From assembly GCF_041381155.1 (NCBI RefSeq), contig NC_091142.1, positions 28,533,963-28,597,962 of the forward strand: DNA of 64,000 nt, given 5' to 3'. This stretch comes from Argopecten irradians. Lineage: Eukaryota > Mollusca > Bivalvia > Pectinida > Pectinidae. Positions 1-15,300 of the stretch are shown here, piece by piece (the stretch's first letter is position 1; every line of letters starts with the position of its first letter). The notes beneath the pieces are model-generated. The model was given only the letters and a program-made list of their open reading frames with translations, did no database searches and was not told where the DNA came from. A program made the position numbers and the translations under genes.

Positions 1-366
1 AGTACAAGAATTACAGGCTCTGTGTCTATAATCATTAGGATGGTGTTTATAGACTTTATACTTCTATAAAGGTCAAAGGTTTGACTCCTATCATGTTGAA
101 CTGTGTGCATCAAAGACTGCACTCTTCAACCTAGGCTGTATCTATTATCACAAGTGTAGCCTGGCTAGCCTCTCTGATAGAAACGTCCAGTGTCGATGAC
201 TCTCAGCAGATTCCTATGTCCATCATCATGTTGTCCTGTAAGAACAGGAACTGTCGGGCAAGCTAGATGATTCTCAGCCAGCTCCCTAACAGAATGATTC
301 TACATGTCCATCACTGGGTTGTCCGGAGAGAGACAGATGGAATGGTCAGCTGATTTTGATGACCCC
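1..366. other. DNA downstream of PNLDC1 (3' UTR or flank)
   Basis: This stretch follows the PNLDC1 stop codon on the minus strand, so at least part should be 3' UTR. I see no further coding exon. Around 175-345 two loosely similar segments (sharing ATTCTCAGC/ACTCTCAGC, ATGTCCATCA and GTTGTCC words) suggest an old local duplication. No convincing minus-strand polyadenylation signal was identified. Confidence 0.4.
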
Positions 367-3300
367 TCAATTTTTTTTCCGACTAGACAATAATGCCAGC
401 AAGCATGCTCCACCTGACAAAATGGCTCCAGCCCTGTGTGTATACATTCAAGTATGCAGCGTTTAAAATCGTTGCATGACTAATTTACATTTCATAAAAC
501 TTTAAAATTAATTCACAATTTATCTCTGAACATATGACACAAACATTGATTTATTGTAAGCTTAAATACTTCAACAATGCAGCATTGAGTTTGAACCAAC
601 ATAAATCTATTATTTATAAATTTTAAATTGGCAATTGGCTCTTTTTGAATTGAATACTAAAAGTTAATTTCTTTCAGTAGGCCCAAAATTACAATGTTGT
701 AATTACAGTACTGTAAAAGTGGAATTATTTGTGAAGTTGAATTTTTTTTACTTATTTCACTTTCATTTACATTGTAATATCTGCAAATATATATAGGCCT
801 TTATTATATTTCCACATGAATATATCTTTAAATTCAATGTGTTACATGAAGTATTTTCTATAATTATTTGATTATTATGATTTTTCAACACCGTTGTAAC
901 TAATGTGTAACATCCATTCTTTTTTTCTTCTAAAAGAAGTTGTTGGTGACAAAGATCGATAAACTCACCATATATATCGCCTGATGACTGGGGAGTGTCT
1001 CCACTTATTGTACTTTGTTACGGTGATTTTATTGTGGTTACGAAAAGCTTTCAGAATATCCTTAGAACTGAAACGTAATTAATGGCAATGAAATAAAGAA
1101 AATGACATGTTGTTTATCATATACTAATAATATCACTTTAACCTGCAGACAATCTGATTGAAATACAGATCCTTATAACCACTTCGTCTCAACTGTACTG
1201 GTTTTGTGATTATTACTAGTAAAAGTCAAAATTGGAAGGGAAGACAACTATAAATGGGAGATAACTATTAATATCCCATATGGGGTCACATTCGGATGAC
1301 CTTTTACCACGTGTACTCCAGATCAAATACATGTTCTACACTACAATTTCTACGTAAATTGTTAACACTATGCCGTCCCAGTAAGCATACACATTGAGCA
1401 TTGTTTTGCACTTTGGGCGAGATGACTATGTACATGAAAATAATTCGGACAGCTGTTTGAAACTAGTTCGTCCCCAGTCAAGATTCTGGCAGTGCCAATT
1501 TGATTCGCCATTTCCAAAGGTCATCCTGACGTGACCCCTAATGGGATATTGTCAGATCCTCATATCAAACGTAGTGATAATAAGGATTTGTATTTTAATC
1601 AGATTGACTTGCAGAAGACTAACATTACGTACAAGAATTATACATAATGCATGTCTCAACTGTACTGGTTTTCTGACTATTACTAGTAAAGGTCAAAATT
1701 GTAAGAGAAGCCAACTATCAAGGGGAGATAACTATAAAGGGGAGACAACTATAATTATTTTTTCTCCTTGTACTGTTTGTTTTTATTTGGTATTTTGCTT
1801 TCATATCAATATTCATTATTTCTTATTCAAAGTCTTTAGCTTTAATGACACAATACTGAAATATGCCTAACTATAGGAAGAGGTGATGACTTCTAGGTGT
1901 ATCACTCTGATTGGTATGATTTTGTCACAAAACAGATTTTTTTTCAACTAATAGGAGGTTAATCACTGGAAGGTAGAACTATAATGATACTCAGCCCATG
2001 TCGTTGCATAGACAGACAACCATTACTAGACATTTTAGTTATGACAAAGGTAGGAATATTCATGCTTGTCATTGTAGTATCTCAAAACCCTGTGTTGACA
2101 GACTACCATCACTAGACACCATAGTTATGGCGAAGGTAGGAATACCACAACCCTGTTTAAACAGACTACTGTCTCTTGGCCTGTCTTGGATCAGGTAGAC
2201 TTACCAGTAGTGATTAGAGGTGGCCACCAATGCTCTGTGTGGGTCTGTTATCTGTATATCGACTGTTCCATGCTTAGAAAACCACCTCACTAACTGTTCA
2301 AGAGATATAGATATTAGGAACAAAATCCAGATACATATGTATCTGAAACATTTCTCAACTGATACCAAAATTTATATATCAGTATTGTACAAAATTTATG
2401 AAATGTTTGGTATTATATGCAAATGTATAGCTCTTGTGGAACCATTTACATGAAATATCATACAAATGACAAATGATATTACTTTAAACTTTGTTGTAGG
2501 TAATACATATATGTACCTTATCTTTAAAGAAAACCAGAGAGACATATAAGAATTATCCTCCTCTATAAACAGGTTTCCTTTATACAGAGGTTAGTTATAA
2601 AGTAAAGGAGTTTGACAATTTTTCCCCTACATATAGAGGTGTCCTTTACAGCAGGTTTGACAGTAAGTATTAAAGGGACAATTCAGTCTAAGAGTACATT
2701 AAAATTTGCATATGTATCGGAAACAGACCAGTTCTAATGGAAATTAGGTAAGTTGGTTTTACTGTGATATTCCAGAAAAGCCTACTGTAGTGAAATGTAG
2801 GTATGTGAAATGTTCAAACTCGCTTGCTGTCCGCCATTACACATTGTGGTCGGAAGTCTTGTATGCCAAACCCTCGCCCTTGACAGTGTAGTAAAGAAGT
2901 TTTTGTCTAGAACTACTCAAATCCCTTTCACAGTAGTGTGTTTATGTTATAAGGTGCACATTCTTGTCTAAATATAATTTCACCAACTCCTCAGTGGTTA
3001 TTTATTGCATCTGATTTATGAACGTGACTTTGGCTCGGGTATGGGTACAGCATACATGTTATACCTGCTTAATCGTATTGATCAATAATTTATAATTTTA
3101 ATGTTATCAATCAAAATACTTAACAATTGTCGTGGAATTTGTCTGTATTTCTTATTATACGTTTCATAAGATATGTAGAACAATACATTTTTGTCATATT
3201 TTGCTTGGTGGTTATGTAACAGAATTAGCCTCACTGAATTGTCCCTTTAATTCAATATCTTCTATCAACATGAAAAAAACATTGAAATATCATACATTAC

Positions 3301-6300
3301 CTAATATGGAAAATCATAAATTCAATATTTAACTTGTTACTGTAGATAGCAAATATTTTCGTGAAAATGACTTCATAGTTTGGCCCTTTTATCTTGTCAT
3401 TCTACAGTGGTAAATAACCTATTAAACCATCTTAATTAAAAGTTACCTGTAACACATGCAGTTCAAAAGATGAATGTTTGGATCGGACAAATAGTAAGTC
3501 AGGACGACTGGACGGCGGGTCAGGGCCATCTAAACACTTAAAACAAAGGGACATGATCTTAATAAACTACTGTAATACAACAAAAGACTAAATTTTATTA
3601 TCCAAAATGTTTGCCAAATGAAAATCTTACAATGGTAGCATATCAGCTGTCATTACTATCCATTGTCCTCTATTTTTCTGTTTGCAGGCAGACATCTACA
3701 GTGTTGCAGCACAATAACGTAGTTTCTGCTATCGCAAGGAGACACAAAACAACCATACCACAGCAAAACAACAAAATAACCAATCTAGAACTCTGCAACT
3801 ATAGGTGAGACCATTGTACATTTTACGTTGAATTTACATTAACTTGTTTTTTTTAGACATTGAAGTTTGCATAGCTCTCTGTCTAAAGCGGTAATGGTTT
3901 CTGGGCAGCTATAAAAACCACCAGTATAAGCTGTTATGGTATAATCTACGCCCTCAATGGATGACATGTGATGGGGTCTTGCTTGGCATTTAAGAGGTAG
4001 CTATCAGTCACTTCAAGGGAAGCTCACCTAACCTAAATATGACACCACAAATAGAACCACAATGTCCAGAGAACCAAAATTGTATAACAAATATAAAATT
4101 CCATATATTGACAGTACCATATAAGGACAATACCATATAAGGACAATACCATATAAGGACACACCTACCAGGTGATTAAGGTGGCCTCGGATTATATTGA
4201 TCTTGTTTCTGTATGGCTTTAATTCCACCATGTATCGACTGAACGGACAAGGTCGTACTTCTGTAGACCTGTAACCAAAAACAAAAAGGAAACATTTGAG
4301 GCCCAAATACTTGTAAGATCAGATATTCTTACTATACCCCTTACGTAAGAGATGTAGGGTTGATATTTCCGAGACCAATCCCTTTAGTATTTTCTGAAAA
4401 AAAGTGGTAATAAACTTCATCTATCCAAATCCAACATGGCTGCCTATCAGCCATCTTGTTTTCTGATTGGTCCAAAAATACAATATAAGGGCTTTAAGGA
4501 AGACTATGAAATTTGATGCAGATCTCTTTAATAGAACCTTAGAAACTGGAGAAATAGTGGTAATAAACTTCAACTATCAAATTTTAAATTGGCTGCCTGT
4601 CTGCCATCTTGTTGTCTGATCAGTCATAAAATGCGATATGAAAGGTAACTTCAGTAGGTACTTACTTTACATTAAAGAAGGTCAGAATGTGAGACAATCT
4701 CAGGAACACTGAAAAGATAAATAAAAAATGTATGTATACCCCTGCAAGAAACTGTCTGAATATTACATGGCCTTCATATGATCTTATCTTCACCAATCGA
4801 CCAAAAAGATAAGTTAATCTCAGTTTTCTATTAATTGCATAAAACTGTATTTAGACGACAATAATGAACACAGTAACTCACGACAATAATGACCACAGTA
4901 ACTCACGACAATAATGACACAGTAACTCACGACAATAATGACACACTAACTCACGACAATAATGACAACAGTAACTCACGACAATAATGACCACAGTAAC
5001 TCACGACAATAATGATCACAGTAACTCACGACAATAATGACCACACAGTAACTCACGACAATAATGACCACAGTAACTCACGACAATAATGACCACAGTA
5101 ACTCACGACAATAATGACCACAGTAACCTCCACGACAATAATGATGATCACAGTAACTCACGACAATAATGACCACAGTAACTCACGACAATAATGACCA
5201 CAGTAACTCACGACAATAATGACCACAGTAACTCACGACAATAATGACCACAGTAACTCACGACAATAATGACCACAGTAACTCACGACAATAATGATCA
5301 CAGTAACTCACGACAATAATGATCACACTAACTCACGACAATAATGATCACAGTAACTCACGACAATAATGACCACAGTAACTCACGACAATAATGACCA
5401 CAGTAACTCACGACAATAATGACCACAGTAACTCACGACAATAATGACCACAGTAACTCACGACAATAATGACCACAGTAACTCACGACAATAATGATCA
5501 CAGTAACTCACGACAATAATGACCACAGTAACTCACGACAATAATGACCACAGTAACTCACGACAATAATGACCACAGTAACTCACGACAATAATGACCA
5601 CAGTAACTCACGACAATAATGACCACAGTAACTCACGACAATAATGACCACAGTAACTCACGACAATAATGACCACAGTAACTCACGACAATAATGACCA
5701 CAGTAACTCACGACAATAATGATCACAGTAACTCACGACAATAATGACCACAGTAACTCACGACAATAATGACCACAGTAACTCACGACAATAATGACCA
5801 CAGTAACTCACGACAATAATGACCACAGTAACTCACGACAATAATGACCACAGTAACTCACGACAATAATGATCACAGTAACTCACGACAATAATGACCA
5901 CAGTAACTCACGACAATAATGACCACAGTAACTCACGACAATAATGACCACAGTAACTCACGACAATAATGACCACAGTAACTCACGACAATAATGACCA
6001 CAGTCACTCACGACAATAATGACCACAGTAACTCACGACAATAATGACCACAGTAACTCACGACAATAATGACCACAGTAACTCACGACAATAATGACCA
6101 CAGTAACTCACGACAATAATGACCACAGTAACTCACGACAATAATGACCACAGTAACTCACGACAATAATGACCACAGTAACTCACGACAATAATGATCA
6201 CAGTAACTCACGACAATAATGACCACAGTAACTCACGACAATAATGACCACAGTAACTCACGACAATAATACCACGACATAATGCACAGTAACTCACGAC

Positions 6301-9300
6301 AATAATGACCACAGTAACTCACGACAATAATGACCACAGTAACTCACGACAATAATGACCACAGTAACTCACGACAATAATGACCACAGTAACTCACGAC
6401 AATAATGACCACAGTAACTCACGACAATAATGACCACAGTAACTCACGACAATAATGACCACAGTAATCACGACAATAATGACCACAGTAACTCACGACA
6501 ATAATGACCACAGTAAACTCACGACAATAATGACCACAGTAACTCACGACAATAATGACCACAGTAACTCACGACAATAATGACCACAGTAACTCACGAC
6601 AATAATGACCACAGTAACTCACGACAATAATGACCACAGTAACTCACGACAATAATGACCACAGTAACTCACGACAATAATGACCACAGTAACTCACGAC
6701 AATAATGACCACAGTAACTCACGACAATAATGACCACAGTAACTCACGACAATAATGATCACAGTAACTCACGACAATAATGACCACAGTAACTCACGAC
6801 AATAATGACCACAGTAACTCACGACAATAATGACCACAGTAACTCACGACAATAATGACCACAGTAACTCACGACAATAATGACCACAGTAACTCACGAC
6901 AATAATGACCACAGTAACTCACGACAATAATGACCACAGTAACTCACGACAATAATGACCACAGTAACTCACGACAATAATGACCACAGTAACTCACGAC
7001 AATAATGACCACAGTAACTCACGACAATAATGACCACAGTAACTCACGACAATAATGACCACAGTAACTCACGACAATAATGACCACACTCACGTGAGTA
7101 CTCACACAAAATGACCACAGTAACTCACGACAATAATGACCACAGTAACTCACGACAATAATGATCACAGTAACTCACGACAATAATGACCACAGTAACT
7201 CACGACAATAATGACCACAGTAACTCACGACAAGTACCACCAATAATGACCACAGTAACTCACGACAATAATGACCACAGTAACTCACGACAATAATGAC
7301 CACAGTAACTCACGACAATAATGACCACAGTAACTCACGACAATAATGACCACAGTAACTCACGACAATAATGACGTAACTCACGACAATAATGACCACA
7401 TACTCACGACAATAATGACCACAGTAACTCACGACAATAATGACCACAGTAACTCACGACAATAATGACCACAGTAACTCACGACAATAATGACCACAGT
7501 AACTCACGACAATAATGACCACAGTAACTCACGACAATAATGACCACAGTAACTCACGACAATAATGACCACAGTAACTCACGACAATAATGACCACAGT
7601 AACTCACGACAATAATGACCACAGTAACTCACGACAATAATGACCACAGTAACTCACGACAATAATGACCACGTAACTGACAATAATGACCCACTCACGA
7701 CAATAAACCACAGTAACTCAACAATAATGACACAGTAACTCACGACAATAATGATCACAGTAACTCACGACAATAATGACCACAGTAACTCACGACAATA
7801 ATGACCACAGTAACTCACGACAATAATGACCACAGTAACTCACGACAATAATGACCACAGTACTCACGACAATAATGACCACAGTAACTCACGACAATAA
7901 TGACCACAGTAACTCACGACAATAATGACCACAGTAACTCACGACAATAATGACCACAGTAACTCACGACAATAATGACCACAGTAACTCACGACAATAA
8001 TGACCACAGTAACTCACGACAATAATGACCACAGTAACTCACGACAATAATGACACAGTAATGACAATAATGACCACAGTAACTCACGACAATAACTACG
8101 ACAAAATGACCCACAGTAACTCACACAATAATGACCACAGTAACTCACGACAATAATGACCACAGTAAACTCACGACAATAATGATCACAGTAACTCACG
8201 ACAATAATGACCACAGTAAACTCACGACAATAATGACCACAGTAACTCACGACAATAATGACCACAGTAACTCACGACAATAATGACCACAGTAACTCAC
8301 GACAATAATGACCACAGTAACTCACGACAATAATGACAGTAACAAGACAATAATGACCACAGTAACTCACGACAATAATGACCACAGTAACTCACGACAA
8401 TAATGACCACAGTAACTCACGACATTAATGACCACAGTAACTCACGACAATAATGACCACAGTAACTCACGACAATAATGACCACAGTAAACTCACGACA
8501 ATAATGACCACAGTAACTCACGACAATAATGACCACAGTAACTCACGACAATAATGATCACAGTAACTCACGACAATAATGACCACAGTAACTCACGACA
8601 ATAATGACCACAGTAACTCACGACAATAATGACCACAGTAACTCACGACAATAATGACCACAGTAACTCACGACAATAATGACCACAGTAACTCACGGAC
8701 AATAATGACCACAGTAAGCTAACTCACGACAATAAATGACCACAGTAACTCACGACAATAATGACCACAGTAACTCACGACAATAATGACCACAGTAACT
8801 CACGACAATAATGACCACAGTAACTCACGACAATAATGACACACAGTAACTCACGACAATATTGACCAATGACCACAGTAACTCACGACAATAATGACCA
8901 CAGTAACTCACGACAATAATGACCACAGTAACTCACGACAATAATGACCACAGTCACTCACGACCACAGTAACTCACGACAATAATGACCACAGTAACTC
9001 ACGACAATAATGATCACAGTAACTCACGACAATAATGACCACAGTAACTCACGACAATAATGACCACAGTAACTCACGACAATAATGACCACAGTAACTC
9101 ACGACAATAATGACCACAGTAACTCACGACAATAATGACCACAGTAACTCACGACAATAATGACCACAGTAACTCACGACAATAATGACCACAGTAACTC
9201 ACGACAATAATGACCACAGTAACTCACGACAATAATGACCACAGTAACTCACGACAATAATTGACCACAGTAACTCACGACAATAATGACCACAGTAACT

Positions 9301-12300
9301 CACGACAATAATGACCACAGTAACTCACGACAATAATGACCACAGTAACTCACGACAATAATGACCACAGTAACTCACACGACAATAATGACCACAGTAA
9401 CTCACGACAATAATGACCACAGTAACTCACACAATAATGACCACAGTAACTCACGACAATAATGAGACCACAGTAACTCAGACAATAATGACCACAGTAA
9501 CTCACGACAATAATGACCACAGTAACTCACGACAATAATGACCACAGTAACTCACGACAATAATGACCACAGTAACTCACGACAATAATGACCACAGTAA
9601 CTCACGACAATAATGACCACAGTAACTCACGACAATAATGACCACAGTAACTCACGACAATAATGACCACAGTAACTCACGACAATAATGACCACAGTAA
9701 CTCACGACAATAATGACCACAGTAACTCACGACAATAATGACCACAGTAACTCACGACAATAATGACCACAGTAACTCACGACAATAATGACCACAGTAA
9801 CTCACGACAATAATGACCACAGTAACTCACGACTATAATGACCACAGTAACTCACCAAATCCTGACATGTACGCATCATATCCAGCTTCATGAGGCCGAC
9901 TGTTGTCCTCTAAATAGAAACAGAACTTTACTGTTACAACATTATTCAATGCTTGAGCTGTCATCGTTACAAACGATATCGATGTATTGACATTTCTCAT
10001 CTTCCAATACGATATCAATTCCTGTTTTCTGAAATTGATACAATGACCGAAATTGTACTTGATGACCTACCTATGACCTAGTAACATTTGAATTTCAAAT
10101 GCCAACGAATTATGTATTATTTCTTACAGTATACCAATAATATATGTATTTTGTAAGGATCCTGATCATGTTAACTGTAAAAAATTTTCACAAAAATTAT
10201 ACATGAAATACACAGAGTTCCCGAGTGACATACATTGTTTTCATTCTTAAACCGATTATGTAATACACAAAACGACCGTTCCAAATTTCATCCTTTTCTC
10301 AACATATTATATATCAGTACAATACTTAAAATTTTTAGATCAATGACAGCTCTTTTCACTGCTATAAAAGAAACAAGAAGTAGGGATGATGACATTTATC
10401 AAAACAGTATCTCATACTCTCACTGTATGACAAACTCTGCTAGAGATCATACCAAGGACCCCCGAGTAACAAGATACATTACCCCCCTGGTACTTACTGT
10501 AACTTTCGCTGGCATGTACAACTGATGGTGCATCAATGACAAACTGTTGACCGGCAGGGCTGAAGAGAGAGAGTAACAATACAGAATAACAGCACATGAC
10601 TTGTATAAATATATTTATAAACTTCATTTTCTCAATTCATTGGGTTGGGGTTCTATTAAATGGAGACCAGAAATACTGTATAGTTAGTTATTTTCGCAGT
10701 TTTATGGGCTATGGCCTTGTTTGGAAAATTTTGATATTCAGAAACAATTGAATTATATAAACACTAAAGCCAAATCACTAGAATTTAATTTTCTAGATTT
10801 AGTTACAAATTGCAAAAAATTTGGCCTGCGAATATAACCAGCAATATATCTCTGTATGACTTCTGATGGGGCCAAGTGGCTATGAATCCTAATGATATGC
10901 TTTCTAGATAGAGCATATACATATATGAGAGGAAGATCGGAGGGAGGAGGGGGAGAGGGGGATGCAGTGAATTTCTGGGGTACTTATAGTTACCTTGATA
11001 GAGCCTGGTACAGCATCCCTAGTGAGGAATTTTCTAGCAAGCCTGATTCTCTGAAAAGCTAAAAAAGAAGATGTTTATTGCAATATGGTAGATATAGACC
11101 ACAAGTCCTTAACCTAAAGGTTGTGATAGAGAACTGCGACCTAGGAGGAGATAATCTCAGTTATGCAAGTCAAAAATATGATGCTAATGGTTTGAAATTC
11201 TCTAGGAGGGGGAGGGGGGGTGTGATATGTGTGTTGGTGGTGAGGATGGAGGGAGAGGGGACTATTTCCTCTTTTGTAAAAAACTTGTTTAAATTTTACT
11301 GTCGAAACAGCCTAACCATTGACAGTGACAGTGACGTACTCACCAGCAAATGCGCAGTACCTATTGCTTTCTGGGTTACAATATAATGCTAGACACAAGT
11401 TGATTGGTTGGTGGGCATGGTTTATATATCGTGAGATAAGTGTGATCAACGTGTGATAGATCCATCCTGAACTCATCGGGTATTACTGTATTCATAGAAC
11501 TGCATGGTGTGTCCATACTTTTTATTACCTGCAGTTTTTACAACAGACGCTTCTTCAAAGAAGTGCAATTGTTGTGGAATCAAGTCCATAGCTCTAGCAA
11601 TAAATGCGGTCACACAGTTTTTCATGCTGTCTGTTTAATTTCAGCCGTGATAGACTGGAAAACTTTTCAGTCATTGCTAATTTATGTGTCTCTTCTGGCC
11701 GATTGAACCATTTGCGCCACATGAACATTTCTCTCCAATAAACGGGTCATTATTTTATAACTGTTAATTGAAGGTTGCTCAACCTTCTCACTATTCTATA
11801 AACTGTAAGATTTCGTTGGTAATTTTTCTTGGGTTCCGATGAACAGGTGACGGGGTCACATGTCCCCCATGCAGTCACATTCTTTATAATCTTGTGACAA
11901 CCTCCTCTTGGCACACCAGTTTTTTTTTTACTAATCAAGAAAAGATCATCCTTTATAATACAGATCAAGTATTTCACGACGAAGTTTACCATCCGTCAGT
12001 ACCCCGTTAGCATAAGATCTTCCACACCCGTTTTTCTTATCGGGCGCAGCCATATTGCCTATCAAACTCTACAACATCGTCAGATAAACTCCGCCCACTT
12101 GTTCTATCGCCTGACGTCGGGTAGGCTATGTAAACTCCGCCCTCCAGACGATTGACAGAACCACTCGACCAGTTGATAATATCTGTCCCACAACATACCG
12201 AGGTATTGCATCATTTATTTTGTCAACGGTTGTATACTTGTAATCATCTTGGTAAAATGATGCAAGAAATGAAAGAGGCTTACATATAAAATATATATTT

Positions 12301-15300
12301 TTCAACTTGAAGGTGATGTACTAAACCCATCATAGCCTTGCTGAAAGGGGCAGAACACTAGTTTGGCTCCAGCTGCATTTGTGAAATGATAAGAATTGTC
12401 TCTGTTACACAATTGAAATGATTGCAATGGTGCCATCATGTGTCCTTAATAATCTGCCATTGAAAGACATATCACCTTTTTAAACTTGGGCAGAAAATTT
12501 CAGAAAATTAAAATCTAGGATGGGGTAGAAAATAAAATTGTCTTACAGTTTATAGAAAATTTTAAAAAATTAAAATCTATTAGCGATGGAATAGCTGTGA
12601 ATACTATGTCTTCAATCTGAGCTAAAAGAGGAAATTTATAATGGTTTATCAATGGTTTACTTACTTGTCGTGTTGTGTTACAAATGTGTTTGGTATCAAA
12701 AACACACGGGAAAATCTTATTGATGTTTTTCTTGAATTCTTCACAGGTCTCTGAAAAGATTAACAACTGTAATATTGTAAAAGGAGCGGGTTGGGATGGC
12801 TTGTACAAATGTATACCTATCATTCACTATCCTGGTAAGAAGCTCCATGATTTTCTTACTACAACAGATCGATTCTGTATAGTATTTGTAAATTCAACAT
12901 AAAACATGATTACTTTGTTTAATACTATGAGATTGTGTAAACCAACTTATTTTTCAAATTTTTCTGCCTAATAACATTGATTTAATTTCATGATTTAGAT
13001 TGAAATGGTTCTTCCTTACATGTACTCATAACAATTTCACGGTTAGTAATTTTCCTGAATTCTAACTGCCCACAAAATACACGAACTTTAATCGCACATG
13101 AAAATTTGTACGTGTTATACACGAATGTTCATGAATAAACTCATCTTCGGATAGAAGATGCTACCATGCAGTTTTCCACAAAATATTGCTTAAAAATTTG
13201 TGTAATCATAAAAATAGACGTTTCTCATGCGATGGCAAAAATGGGTACTTGGCCAGAATTGTTCGCTGACCAATAGCTGCTATGAGAAGAAGATAAAACC
13301 TCAACTTTTTTTTGTTCTGTTGGGTAAATCTTCTCTTATGAAGTTTGGCTTTATTAATGGTTTGTTTGATGATAATTTGATAAGTACAGTTCCCTTAATT
13401 ATTTGTATAATACTAAAAAACTCATAAATACCTGGTAATGGTTTATAAAACTTGTCATGTATCAGTAACAGGTCCAGCAGCATGTTATGTCCAATGATAG
13501 GCTGTAAAAGGAGAATATAATAAGATAATTAGTAATAATAGTCGAAAGTAAAACAATATCAAGAATTTCTCAGAATCCGTAACAATGTATGCTAGTCACA
13601 AGTAATACTTCATGTATAAAGTAAAAACTTTTTTAAATTGACTGCAAAGCAAGTCATACAAATCTCTTTTGAAGGCCTGGATGTAAGTGCATGAAAGGTC
13701 TTAGAATGGGAGAAACCAGAATGCCACTTTTCTTGTCTGTGCCAGGAATCAAAATCCAGCCAGCTACATGACCAGGCTTTACCACTACAACACACAACTA
13801 CCAAGTGACAATTTTAAAGTTCTATCAATTAAGCTCAGGAAAGTATTTACAAAATCTATTAGGATGGATACTACTAAATGTAATCATATTATGGATTTAT
13901 CACAGAATGAAATGTAAATTATAATATGAATTATTATCATTATAAAAAGATACATACAACACCTCCTTTTAAAAGAGTAAACACTCTTGTAAATCCTTTC
14001 AAATTTTCCAGTAATCTGAAAAAACAGTATCACAAGAATAAAGGTAAAGAATTGTCTGAGAATTTTTAATAGCTCTGAAACAGTAATTTGAAATTGTACC
14101 CAAGTCATTAAGAATACTGGAAACTAAGTGAAGTTTGTGTGTACTTGAATTTGTTACATTTTGGGGGTAATCAAAATTAGAAATTTTAAACAAGAGCTGT
14201 TTGAGAACAGCAAAGCTCACCTCTGGACTTACACCAAAATCTTAACCTGGATTATTTCGGCTCACTTGGGCCTATTTAAATTCCTAAATTCCAGTATTTT
14301 CTTCCTTTAAATGATTGTCCATACCCATCATAACAATTAAAACCAAAATTATTGTAGAAATCAATGCAAAGTATTGAAAGATTCTTTCAACACAATACAT
14401 ACACAGGCAATATTTCTTCACGTGTGTGGGGGCCGCAGTGGCCGAGTTATGAAGATGTCTCGACATATTACCACAAGCCCTCCACCTCTGGGTCACGAGT
14501 TCAAATTCCACGTGGGGCAGTTGCCAGGTACTGACCGATGGTCAGTGGTTTTTCTCTTGGTACTTCGATTTTCCTCCACCAACAAACCTGGCTCGTCCTT
14601 AAATGACCCTGGCTGTTAATAGGATGTTAAACTAATAAAACCCCTCTTCAAGTGAAGAAATATTGCCTGTGTATCAACTATGAATTCCTTAAAAAAAAAA
14701 AAACATGATAGAGTGACTTTAGCATTCTGTTTGTTCCCAATGAATTTTTCATTAGGTATATAATTAGGCTAGTACTAAACTTAAAACTTGAATAACTTTT
14801 TTATTATGGCTGGAAAGTATGTGTAGAGAGAAGTGCAGTATGTAGATAATGTATATCAGTTACCTTTCCCTATCTTCTTCAGTGTCTATAGCAAGGCTGT
14901 CACCTTTATCATTTTCCTCGGCAAACCTAGAGATCTGTAACGTCTAGAAAACACAAAAATGTTGAGCCAATGGTAAACAACTTTTTCCCCTCAAAATTAA
15001 TGATTTTAATTAAAATGTAGTTTGTTTTAACATCATTTTAATGATTTCTCCTATTCCTGGATAAAATTTAGCAACCACAACACAATAAAGTCCTGTAAAT
15101 ATGCAAAATTATAATGATCTCCAAATTGTTCAGTTAGATAATGGTGTGTGTCTCCTCATCTAATTATATATCACATGTACTACATCTTACCCTTTGTTCA
15201 TTATCCAATATATTGATCCTTAAGTTCTTAAATCTGTGTCTCAGCTCTGACCGCAGTATAAAGGATTTCATATGGCAAAGCTCTATTAAAACAAAAAGTG

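Noticed and set aside
8014-8265. 83-codon minus-strand ORF with repeating VVSYCGHYC words
   Set aside because: It is translation through the 25-bp minisatellite. The period is not a multiple of three, every frame meets a stop about every 75 bases in perfect units, and only damaged units let it run longer.
4855-9855. CRISPR-like array appearance
   Set aside because: There are no unique spacers. Units abut directly, and the setting is a eukaryotic intron.
12515-12610. IEDIVFTAIPSLIDF as an extra PNLDC1 exon after exon 13
   Set aside because: Exon 14 at 11058-10994 joins exon 13 directly in phase and matches the family spacing, leaving no room for it.
14162-14222. Minus-strand frame SFAVLKQLLFKISN as a PNLDC1 exon
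   Set aside because: It loosely resembles the PARN-family GFxxxFxxL block, but its phase does not fit exon 10. The exon at 14015-13958 (GFTRVFTLLKGGV) fits both phase and sequence.
14427-14520. Genuine tRNA gene
   Set aside because: A- and B-box-like motifs are present, but the sequence does not form an acceptor stem and continues into a SINE tail.
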